This document shows, piece after piece, positions 6,628 through 13,333 of a stretch of 64,000 bases of DNA (position 1 is its first letter; each line of letters opens with the position of its first letter). The notes beneath the pieces are model-generated. The model was not told where the DNA came from, ran no database searches, and worked only from the letters and a program-made list of their open reading frames with translations. Source of the stretch: JAHCHG01 sp965214585. GTDB lineage: Bacteria; Acidobacteriota; Blastocatellia; Pyrinomonadales; Pyrinomonadaceae. The stretch lies in contig OZ243957.1 in NCBI GenBank assembly GCA_965214585.1, positions 2,790,001-2,854,000 of the forward strand. The letters are read 5' to 3'. The position numbers were made by a program, and so were the translations under genes.

Positions 6628-8535
6628 TCAAATAACAGGTCTCTCCAGAATTTCAATTAATGTTTTCAGGCGTTCCGAGTCGGCAATTCGTTTGGTCAAT
6701 TTCGCTTTATTATTTAGCGGCGACACAAATTTATTGAGATTTTTAACCTCTTTTGAATTTTCCGTTTCGTTTATCGCCTGACGAAGACTCGAACTTTCCT
6801 CCGCAGACAAAACCTGCGAACGCTCAAGCTGGTCAATATACGCCTTTGCAACAATTAACTTTCTCGGATGAACAAATTTCTGCTGACTCTGCACATTCAG
6901 TTCGTTTACCCGCACCGTTTTTGCCGCGTCAATCTCGTTTTGCGTCAGATATTTTGAAGGTGTCAACTCGAAAATATCCAAACCGCGGGCGATTTCAGAA
7001 GCGTAAATATTCCCGTTATACCAATAAGCCGACCAGAAACCGCCGAGAAAAAGCGTGTCGGGATCAAGCGGTCCGCGGTCAAAATAAGCGATTTCCATTG
7101 GTTTATTCGCGTCGGTAAAATCCATCACGGAAATTCCGCCCTGATACCACGCCTGCACTTTTATATCTCTGCCCGGAACGGGAATGATCGAGCCGTTGTG
7201 CGCCACGCAGTTTTCGCTTTCGGTTTGTGCGGCGGGCATTTTGTAATAGCTTGCAAAATCGAGTTTGTTGTTCTCTCTGAGGTCAAACACGGCGTTTGCG
7301 CCCCAGACATTCGGATCGTTTTCGCGGCATCTCGCGCCGAGTCCGCCGCCCCATTCGTCGGTGAAAACGATCTTTTTGCCGTCGTTTGAAAATGTCGCCG
7401 AATGCCAGTATGAATAATTTTTATCGTTGACCGCATCAATGCGTTTCGGATTTGCCGGATCGCGGATGTCGAGCAGAATTCCGTTTCCGGCACAAGCTCC
7501 GGCGGCGAGTCCGATTTCCGAATAAACCGTTATGTCGTGGCATTGATCGGTGTCGCGCGGCATTCCTTTTTCATCGTGCGAGCCGCCGTCGCTCAGATCA
7601 TTTATTTTCCCCGTTTTTTCATCGCCGAATATCCGCGGGCTTGCGATAATCGCAGATTTTTCGGGCGCAGCGACGGGAACTTTGATAATGTCTATGCTGA
7701 AACGGGAAGTTTCAGGGTTGTCATTCGGCGTGCCGTCCGAACATCCGGCTAATTCTTCGTCGGGACGGACAAAAGATGTTCCCGAAACATAGATATAGAC
7801 GTTATTTTTGTCCTTAGGATCGGCAACTAAAGTGTGCGTGTGCGAACCGCGACAGGTTTGCACCGCGCCGACTTGTTTCGGACTTTTGATATTTGAAATA
7901 TCGAAAATTCTCACTCCGCGAAAACGATCTTTTTCCGCCGGAGCAGTTCCTTGTTCCGCCGGAGCAAATCCCTGCGTGCCGCAGTCAAGTCGTCCGTTCG
8001 GCTGTTCAACCGACATAAACATCAGATTTTTATAAACCGAAACGTCGCCCTGCCCGCCCGGACAAACCATCGAAGTCATCAATTTTGTTTCAGCCGGATT
8101 CGATATATCGTAAATATTCATTCCGTAAAAATTGCCCATAAACAGACGATCACCTTGAAACGCCAGATCGGAATTGCCGAAAGCCAGCTGTGCAATGATG
8201 ATCTGAAAATTTTTGGGCATCCGAGATGGATCGGAATTGCCGAGATTTTTCAAAGTTTTCGCAACTCTCGGATCGTCCGGGTCGTTCGTGCCGAGTTCAA
8301 ACGCCGCCGGCTTTTTGAGCAGTTTCAGGTGCTTCATTCCAAACGCAATTTCGCCCGCATCATAAAACCCCGGCGACAATTTTGCACGCGGATCGTTCGC
8401 ATCCGAACCCGTCATTCCTGCGGGAAGTTTCGGTGCGGCTGCATTATCTTGCGCCTGAATGACGGTTGCAAAGCACAAGCAAATAACAAAAAAAGCGGCT
8501 GTAAAATGGCTGGCAATAATATTTATTCGTTTCAT
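6628..8535 (-). CDS. Secreted LVIVD-repeat beta-propeller protein
   Basis: 635 residues. The signal peptide (1 to about 28, ending VIQAQ) is followed by repeats typical of the LVIVD family: short segments such as MNIYDISNPAETKL, VRIFDISNIKSPKQVG and GILLDIRDPANPKRID. These form a propeller expected to act outside the cytoplasm. The body also contains a Cys-rich portion (CPGGQGD, DCGTQGF, CRGSHTH) and a long helical C-terminal tail (about 545-635). The family has no defined enzymatic role. It is followed upstream by an inverted-repeat element and stands alone transcriptionally. Confidence 0.8.
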   Translation of the reverse strand: MKRINIIASHFTAAFFVICLCFATVIQAQDNAAAPKLPAGMTGSDANDPRAKLSPGFYDAGEIAFGMKHLKLLKKPAAFELGTNDPDDPRVAKTLKNLGNSDPSRMPKNFQIIIAQLAFGNSDLAFQGDRLFMGNFYGMNIYDISNPAETKLMTSMVCPGGQGDVSVYKNLMFMSVEQPNGRLDCGTQGFAPAEQGTAPAEKDRFRGVRIFDISNIKSPKQVGAVQTCRGSHTHTLVADPKDKNNVYIYVSGTSFVRPDEELAGCSDGTPNDNPETSRFSIDIIKVPVAAPEKSAIIASPRIFGDEKTGKINDLSDGGSHDEKGMPRDTDQCHDITVYSEIGLAAGACAGNGILLDIRDPANPKRIDAVNDKNYSYWHSATFSNDGKKIVFTDEWGGGLGARCRENDPNVWGANAVFDLRENNKLDFASYYKMPAAQTESENCVAHNGSIIPVPGRDIKVQAWYQGGISVMDFTDANKPMEIAYFDRGPLDPDTLFLGGFWSAYWYNGNIYASEIARGLDIFELTPSKYLTQNEIDAAKTVRVNELNVQSQQKFVHPRKLIVAKAYIDQLERSQVLSAEESSSLRQAINETENSKEVKNLNKFVSPLNNKAKLTKRIADSERLKTLIEILERPVI

Positions 8536-8554
8536 AATTTCTATTATTTGATTA

Positions 8555-8855
8555 GGTCTTTGACAATTAGTAGTTAAGTTTTATTAAATTTTTCTCGCGT
8601 CGCCAGAGGCGATAAACAACATAGCATATAGTGCAGGCGCACGCGCCGAAACCAGTTGTAAGCTAATGATGATTTAATACGCTCGCTGAAAGTGAGCAGC
8701 AATTTTTCTAACCTGAAATTTGTTCGTCGCCTTCAGCGACGGAATTTTTGATCCATCCGACCTAGCGTTTCTCGCTAGGCTGTAATGTCAGTCGCCGTTG
8801 GCGACAAGAAAACCAGCTAAAGAAATTAATTTCAACTACTAATTGTCAAAGAGCC
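8555..8855. mobile_element. 301-bp inverted-repeat element, copy 1
   Basis: The left end GGTCTTTGACAATTAGTAGTT (8555 on) is mirrored by the right end ACTACTAATTGTCAAAGAGCC (to 8855). The interior is a string of short perfect stems: TCGCCAGAGGCGA, GCTCGCTGAAAGTGAGC, CGTCGCCTTCAGCGACGG, CCTAGCGTTTCTCGCTAGG and TCGCCGTTGGCGA. A second full copy lies at 17732-18030 with the same order of stems. There is no open frame of use. It behaves like a non-autonomous MITE or a multi-hairpin RNA element. Confidence 0.8.
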
Positions 8856-8922
8856 GTTTGATATATCAAAATTTCAACTCTAAATTCTTCAAGGTTAAAT
8901 GTTCTTAAAAACAATCAACAAT

Positions 8923-9582
8923 TTACTGATCCAACATTTCCTGCATAATCCTGATTTCGGCACGCTGTGTGCTGTCAACATCCGTCGCAAATGTGAACAT
9001 TTCGGTATCTTGTCCGGCATTTGCCTTGAATAATTCGTCAACCATCACCAAAGCGCCTTCGTGATGCTGAATCATTCCGGTCAAAAACAAACGGTCAAAC
9101 TCCGCGCTTTTCGCATTTGCCAGAGCCTTCATCTGCTTAGGCGTGAGCATTCCCGGCATCAGCATCATTTGAGAATGATCGTGATCTGCCATATCCATTC
9201 CGTCCATTTTCGGCATCTGCATCGAAGTTTTCTGCCCGCGCGATGTCAGCCAACGCTTCATAAATTTTATTTCCTCCGCCTGCGTCTGATTGATACGTTC
9301 TCCCAAAAGAAGCAGATTTTTATTCCCCGTCCGCGATTTCATAAGCGCGACCATCTCCACCGCCTGCGAATGATGATGAATCATTCCCTGCATAAATACC
9401 GTATCCGCCTTCGTAACGGGCGGCAATTTCGCCGTCGTATCAGCAGGCAAAACCTTGGTCGCCTTTCCCGGCGAACCCGGCTGAACCACAATTACCGAAT
9501 CAGAATCATTTTGTTGTGCATTAACGGAAATTGACAAGAAAATTGCGACTGCACAGACACCCGCGACATTAAATAATTTCAT
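8923..9582 (-). CDS. Secreted DUF305 protein
   Basis: 219 residues from the chosen ATG at 9582, which directly precedes a good signal peptide (MKLFNVAGVCAVAIF...VNAQQ). An upstream ATG at 9624 adds 14 residues but sits only about 10 bases after a -10-like TATGATAAA. DUF305 is a ferritin-like helical domain, here present twice: MIHHHSQAVEMVALM and MIQHHEGALVMVDELF, each supplying His/Met residues that could bind metal, often copper in studied members. A Met/His-rich stretch (MPKMDGMDMADHDHSQMM) fits metal handling. An envelope metal-binding role is inferred; no partner genes are adjacent. Confidence 0.88.
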   Translation of the reverse strand: MKLFNVAGVCAVAIFLSISVNAQQNDSDSVIVVQPGSPGKATKVLPADTTAKLPPVTKADTVFMQGMIHHHSQAVEMVALMKSRTGNKNLLLLGERINQTQAEEIKFMKRWLTSRGQKTSMQMPKMDGMDMADHDHSQMMLMPGMLTPKQMKALANAKSAEFDRLFLTGMIQHHEGALVMVDELFKANAGQDTEMFTFATDVDSTQRAEIRIMQEMLDQ

Positions 9583-9660
9583 CTTGAATCTAAATGACCG
9601 GATCGGTAAAAATTTATTAAGCATTATTCACTTTATCATAAATAAAATTTCATTTGCTAC

Positions 9661-9765
9661 TCAAAAATCAAACCTCCCGAACGAATTTTAAAGATCGTTT
9701 CGATTACAATTGCAAGTGAAGCGATTTCGGGTTTTCTAGAACGTCAAAGATTTTCAACCTGTCAA
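9661..9765 (+). pseudogene. Relic tail of a VapC/PIN toxin gene
   Basis: The stretch aligns by eye with the tail of the PIN gene at 10385-10495, sharing the pattern of AAGATCGTTTCGATT against AAAATCGCTTCGATT and ACGTCAAAGATTTT against ACCTCAAAGATTTT. It has lost a consistent frame. With the second relic at 11582-11660 it shows three copies of one toxin 3' end within 2 kb. Confidence 0.55.
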
Positions 9766-9862
9766 TAAAAAAATACGTTTTATATCGGTTAAGTCGTTAT
9801 CTTTTCAGACAGTCCGAAACGACGCAGCTAAACGTGAAAAATTTATTGAACTAAAATTCTAC

Positions 9863-9873
9863 TGTGATAAAAT
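9863..9873 (+). promoter_or_regulatory. Candidate -10 element of the VapB-like gene
   Basis: TGTGATAAAAT ends ten bases before the ATG at 9884, so transcription would begin at or just before the start codon and the message would be leaderless or nearly so; no Shine-Dalgarno site fits in between. Confidence 0.45.
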
Positions 9874-9883
9874 AATTCGTGTT

Positions 9884-10105
9884 ATGACGAATATCGAAAT
9901 CGAAAAAAGACTTGCCGTTTTAGAAGCCGAAGTCGCTTCGCTCAAAAGTAAAATCGAGAAAAAGGGCGACAAAAATGAAATTCCTTGGTATGAAAAAATC
10001 GCCGGAACATTTGCCGACGATCCGATTTATGACGAAGCGATGCGGCTTGGGCGAGAATATCGTGAATCACAAAAGATGGTTTATGATGAGGACGAAGAAG
10101 AATGA
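9884..10105 (+). CDS. VapB-like antitoxin
   Basis: 73 residues: an N-terminal helix with heptads (EKRLAVLEAEVASLKSKIEK), then the motif PWYEKIAGTFADDPIYDEAM and a charged tail ending in DEDEEE. This composition is typical of antitoxins paired with PIN-domain VapC toxins, where the C-terminal half threads into the toxin active site. The stop overlaps the toxin start (ATGA at 10102-10105), the classic translationally coupled TA layout. The partner toxin is frameshifted, so this antitoxin is now an orphan unless the frameshift is a sequencing error. Confidence 0.75.
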   Translation: MTNIEIEKRLAVLEAEVASLKSKIEKKGDKNEIPWYEKIAGTFADDPIYDEAMRLGREYRESQKMVYDEDEEE

Positions 10106-10526
10106 TAATTCTTGATACTGACTGCCTGAGTGTTTTTGACCGCGAAAAATATTTGGAATTTTCAGCATTGCGAGAAGACTCAACGAATTTCCGCCCGACG
10201 AAATTTTTACCACAATCCATCACGTTTGAAGAACAAATGCGCGGTTGGTTAGCGTATCTTTCCAGATGTAAAAATATCGAACAACAAATTTTTGCTTATG
10301 AAAGGCTGAACAAATTTCTTGACAATTTTCGTGAAATTGCAGTTTTGGATTTTGACGAAAAAGCCGCGAAAGTTTTCAAAACTTGAAATCAAACAAAATT
10401 CGCATCGGCACGATGGATTTGAAAATCGCTTCGATTGCGATTGCCAATAAAGCAATTTTAATTTCCAGAAACCTCAAAGATTTTGAAAAAGTGCCGAATT
10501 TAACGGTTCAGGATTTGACGCGATAA
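10102..10526 (+). pseudogene. VapC-like PIN-domain toxin, frameshifted
   Basis: The N-terminal part (94 codons) begins MIILDTDCLSVFDRE, with the first PIN aspartate in the LDTDCLS strand and a conserved Glu in TFEEQMRG; it stops after AAKVFKT. The missing C-terminal third continues in another frame as IRIGTMDLKIASIAIANKAI and ends VPNLTVQDLTR, including the G-T-x-D motif of PIN nucleases. One lost base near 10382 explains the break. PIN toxins cleave RNA, often tRNA; this copy should be inactive. Confidence 0.8.
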
Positions 10527-10700
10527 TTTCATCTGCAATTCAATTAAAAAAGTCGTGCCGAAAGAAAACATTGTCCTTGCATTTTACTTACCAGAAAAAC
10601 GTAAATTGACCGAATTTGCAGCAGCATAAAAAGCAATAATGAAAAGTTCATAAAAATTAAATCCCGAACAAATGGAAATGCTTTTTTTCTTTCAAAGATT

Positions 10701-10711
10701 TATGTTAAAAT
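10701..10711 (+). promoter_or_regulatory. Candidate extended -10 element
   Basis: TATGTTAAAAT stands 20 bases upstream of the ATG at 10732 with a GAGG ribosome site between. The block is nearly identical to that before the small gene at 4450. Confidence 0.45.
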
Positions 10712-10731
10712 TTCATTCGAGGTGAAAAGAT

Positions 10732-10947
10732 ATGATTGTTACCGAAGTCCTAAACTCAAAAATGCAAAATTTGCCCGTTGCGGCGCAGAACGAAGTTTTA
10801 CATTTTGTTGAATTTCTCTCGCAAAAATATGAACGGCAGGAAAGTGAGGATAAACAATGGTCGGAATTTTCACTCGATCAGGCGATGAAAGGTTTGGAAG
10901 ATGAAACCGCATACGGCGAAGAGGATTTACAGGAAAAATGGCGTTAG
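10732..10947 (+). CDS. DUF2281-like antitoxin
   Basis: 71 residues. The first half (MIVTEVLNSKMQNLPVAAQN, then EVLHFVEFLSQKYE) matches the DUF2281 style of small antitoxins that wrap a DNA-binding helix and a linker; the second half (FSLDQAMKGLEDETAYGEED) is the acidic toxin-binding tail. Its 3' end overlaps the start of a PemK/MazF-like gene by ten bases, as expected for an antitoxin-toxin pair. Because that toxin is broken by frameshifts, the antitoxin is probably a leftover. Confidence 0.7.
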   Translation: MIVTEVLNSKMQNLPVAAQNEVLHFVEFLSQKYERQESEDKQWSEFSLDQAMKGLEDETAYGEEDLQEKWR

Positions 10948-11290
10948 GCAAAGCCGGACAAATCGTTCTTTTCAAATTTCCACAAACGGATTTAATTCTC
11001 GGAAGGCAAGCGACCTTCGTTATTAGCTGCTCCGATTCCTTTAAGTTACGACGATTGGCTGGTTTGTATGATTTCCACGCAAATTCACCAAGCAATCCTG
11101 AATTTTGATGAAATAATAAACACAACCGATTCCGATTTTGCCCAAACTCGTCTGAAATCCGAAAGCGTCATCCGTTTGTCGCGTTTAGCCGTTGTTTCCG
11201 AAACAATCTTCGCCCGATAAACTCGGCGAAATTTCTCAAACTCGTTTGAAAACAGTTAAAGACAATTTAGCGGATTGGATTAGAAACTAA
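10938..11290 (+). pseudogene. PemK/MazF-like toxin, frameshifted twice
   Basis: The first frame gives MALGKAGQIVLFKFPQTDL, the N-terminal strand of PemK/MazF-type endoribonucleases. A second frame continues with PSLLAAPIPLSYDDWLVCMI, IHQAILNFDEIINTTDSDFA and SVIRLSRLAVVS. After another shift the tail reads KLGEISQTRLKTVKDNLADW. All family segments are present in order, but in three frames, so two indels are needed. MazF toxins cut mRNA at short motifs; this copy should be dead. It overlaps the DUF2281-like antitoxin upstream. Confidence 0.8.
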
Positions 11291-11302
11291 AGCTAAAACC
11301 GA

Positions 11303-11575
11303 TTGATAAAAACGGTTTCGACTTATCGCCCGCGAAAACAGATGTTGAAATCTCTCGCCCGCGAATCTTTGCTGACAGTTTTGCCCGACAGCCAAGCGAT
11401 TTATCGTGAATGGCGAAAGATAGTTTTAGCTAATTCGGTTCTTGGCAAACAAGTTCACGACGCCCGAATTGTTGCCGCAATGAATGTTCACCAAATTACA
11501 AAATTGCTCACTTTTAATATGAAATATTTTAAGCGATTTCAACATATTACGCTGATTGATCCGAATGCTTTATAA
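11303..11575 (+). pseudogene. PIN-domain toxin, 5'-truncated
   Basis: About 90 codons read through a C-terminal PIN half: LPDSQAIYREWRKIV, then VHDARIVAAMNVHQITKLLT, then HITLIDPNAL. The HDARIVAAM motif and the LTFN strand are characteristic, but the N-terminal D-x-N strand and first acidic site are absent; the frame opens only from a TTG 12 bases after the MazF-like relic. A deletion probably fused two TA loci. Confidence 0.75.
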
Positions 11576-11581
11576 AACAAT

Positions 11582-11660
11582 AAGATTCTCATTGACAAGC
11601 GGTTTTAATTTCCGAAAACCTTAAAAGATTTTGAATGAGTGCCGAATTTAACAATTAACG
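11582..11660 (+). pseudogene. Second relic of the VapC 3' end
   Basis: The bases TTTTAATTTCC followed by GAAAACCTTAAAAGATTTTG and GTGCCGAATTTAACA match the tail of the frameshifted VapC gene at 10455-10510 with few changes, but a stop interrupts the frame (ISENLKRF then stop). It is a duplicate fragment, too short for function. Confidence 0.7.
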
Positions 11661-11713
11661 TATCTCTATCATTTGTAAATCTATAACGCCTTCTTAATTA
11701 GAAAAATTATCAG

Positions 11714-13114
11714 CTATTTGATTCGAATATATTCTGCATCAACGCCTGTTTCGGGTTGGAGTTCACGGTATTTCTCAACTTCTCCTTTATCATTCAATAA
11801 AAACTCTATGGTAATTTCGGGTAAGAATCCCTCCATTCTGAATTTGGTTTTGGATAAAGCTATCAGCCTAAAATGTAATTTTCCGATTTGAACGAAAAGT
11901 TTATTGTTTTCTAAAAAGATTTTTCTGGTTTTATCCGATTTGTATTTATAGCCGCCCGCATATTTTTTGAGAGTATCCAAACTGACATCAAACTCTTTTT
12001 CAATCGGTATATTGTATAAAATCTTTTGTATATCTTTTAGCGGCAATCTGGTTTTAGATGTTTCGTTGTTTTGCAGAATGATTATAGTCTTGTCGTTATC
12101 GAGATGCCTGTCGAAATAGGTTATATATCCAGCCCAACGTCCGCTGTGGCTGACTCTTTTGCCGTAATCTCCTTCATTATCTACATACCAACCGAATCCA
12201 TATTCTGTTTCTGTCCCGTCAAATGATTTACCTTTGATTTTACCTGCGTTGAAAATCAATTCTTTATCTTTTTTTGAAACCAGCTTATCGCTATATAAAG
12301 CTCTGTCCCAAATCAACAAATCGCGTGCAGTTGAAAAAACTCTTCCCTGACCGATCACACCATCTAAATAAACTACAAATCTATCTTCGCCCGATTTCTC
12401 GGGTTTTATCTTCTCCGGTGTGTCGAATTGTATATACCCGAACGCGATTTTTTTATTATCAACAGGATTTTGATAGATTTTATAGACATTCGTATTCGTC
12501 ATATTAAGAGGCTTAAATATCTTTTTGTCCAAAAAGTCTGCGTATGTTTTTCCCGAAACTTTTTCAATGATCGAAGCCAGCAGAACATAACCCGTATTGC
12601 TGTATTTGAACTTTGTTCCTGCTTTGAATTCTTCGGTCGGTTTATGTTTTGCAAATTGAGCTATAACATCACTATTGGTTGCTATTTTATCTTTATCCCA
12701 ATGCTTTTCCATCAAAGCCATGTAATCGGGAATTCCTCCCGTATGAAGCAACAAATTCCTTATTGTTACGTCACCATAAAACTCCAATTCAGGTATATAT
12801 TTACTCATCTTATCGTCATAAGATAATTTCCCGTCCTTTTCCAAAAGCACGATGCCCATTGCGGTAAATTGTTTTGATACGGAAGCCAAATTAAAGACCG
12901 ATTTACTTGTCAGCTTTTTTTTATTTTTCTCATCGGCTACGCCAAAACTTTTTTCGTAAATGACTTTTCCTTTTTCAGCTATCAAAACATTTCCGTTAAA
13001 AGCTCCTTCTTGAAAAAGTGCAGTAAAAAAGTTATCAATTTGTTTTGTCTTTTTTTGACTAAAAGCAAAATTAGTCAATAGAAATATCAAAAGTATTAAA
13101 GCTGTTTTTTTCAT
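11714..13114 (-). CDS. Secreted class C beta-lactamase-fold serine hydrolase
   Basis: 466 residues with a signal peptide (1 to about 19). The catalytic set of the serine beta-lactamase/DD-peptidase superfamily is visible: S78-V-S-K81 in NLASVSKQFTAMG, Y171-S-N173 in FKYSNTGYVLLA, and the HSGRWAGY loop in place of the KTG triad. A C-terminal beta domain (about 370-466) of the kind found in esterase/peptidase members follows. Such proteins hydrolyse peptides or esters in the envelope; the true substrate is not predictable and beta-lactam resistance should not be assumed. It stands alone and is followed by a short fragmentary gene on the same strand. Confidence 0.88.
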   Translation of the reverse strand: MKKTALILLIFLLTNFAFSQKKTKQIDNFFTALFQEGAFNGNVLIAEKGKVIYEKSFGVADEKNKKKLTSKSVFNLASVSKQFTAMGIVLLEKDGKLSYDDKMSKYIPELEFYGDVTIRNLLLHTGGIPDYMALMEKHWDKDKIATNSDVIAQFAKHKPTEEFKAGTKFKYSNTGYVLLASIIEKVSGKTYADFLDKKIFKPLNMTNTNVYKIYQNPVDNKKIAFGYIQFDTPEKIKPEKSGEDRFVVYLDGVIGQGRVFSTARDLLIWDRALYSDKLVSKKDKELIFNAGKIKGKSFDGTETEYGFGWYVDNEGDYGKRVSHSGRWAGYITYFDRHLDNDKTIIILQNNETSKTRLPLKDIQKILYNIPIEKEFDVSLDTLKKYAGGYKYKSDKTRKIFLENNKLFVQIGKLHFRLIALSKTKFRMEGFLPEITIEFLLNDKGEVEKYRELQPETGVDAEYIRIK

Positions 13115-13136
13115 ATTCTCAGGTTTATTACGCTAC

Positions 13137-13295
13137 TTAATCAATCAAAGTAAATTTTTCATTAACTAAACTATTTTGAAATACCAAACTCAAGAAAGAT
13201 TTAAGTTTTTTATTAAATTGCTTTCCTTCGTCATCCGTCATCGCACCTCTAGCTACCTTAAAGAATTGCTTTGACGAAAGCATTCCACGTTCCAT
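13137..13295 (-). CDS. Short hypothetical protein or 3' gene fragment
   Basis: A 52-codon frame from ATG at 13295 reads MERGMLSSKQFFKVARGAMT, DDEGKQFNKKLKSFLSL and a tail ending KFTLID. Its codon use and mixed amphipathic helix look protein-like. The frame stays open a few codons upstream (TIAGFSF) after a stop, so it may be the end of a lost gene. Family not recognised. Confidence 0.35.
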   Translation of the reverse strand: MERGMLSSKQFFKVARGAMTDDEGKQFNKKLKSFLSLVFQNSLVNEKFTLID

Positions 13296-13333
13296 AAAAG
13301 AAAACCCCGCGATAGTTCAATTTGTGACAAATA

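Noticed and set aside
11714..13114. Antibiotic-resistance beta-lactamase
   Set aside because: The fold includes many esterases and peptidases, and the HSG motif with the extra C-terminal domain fits those better.
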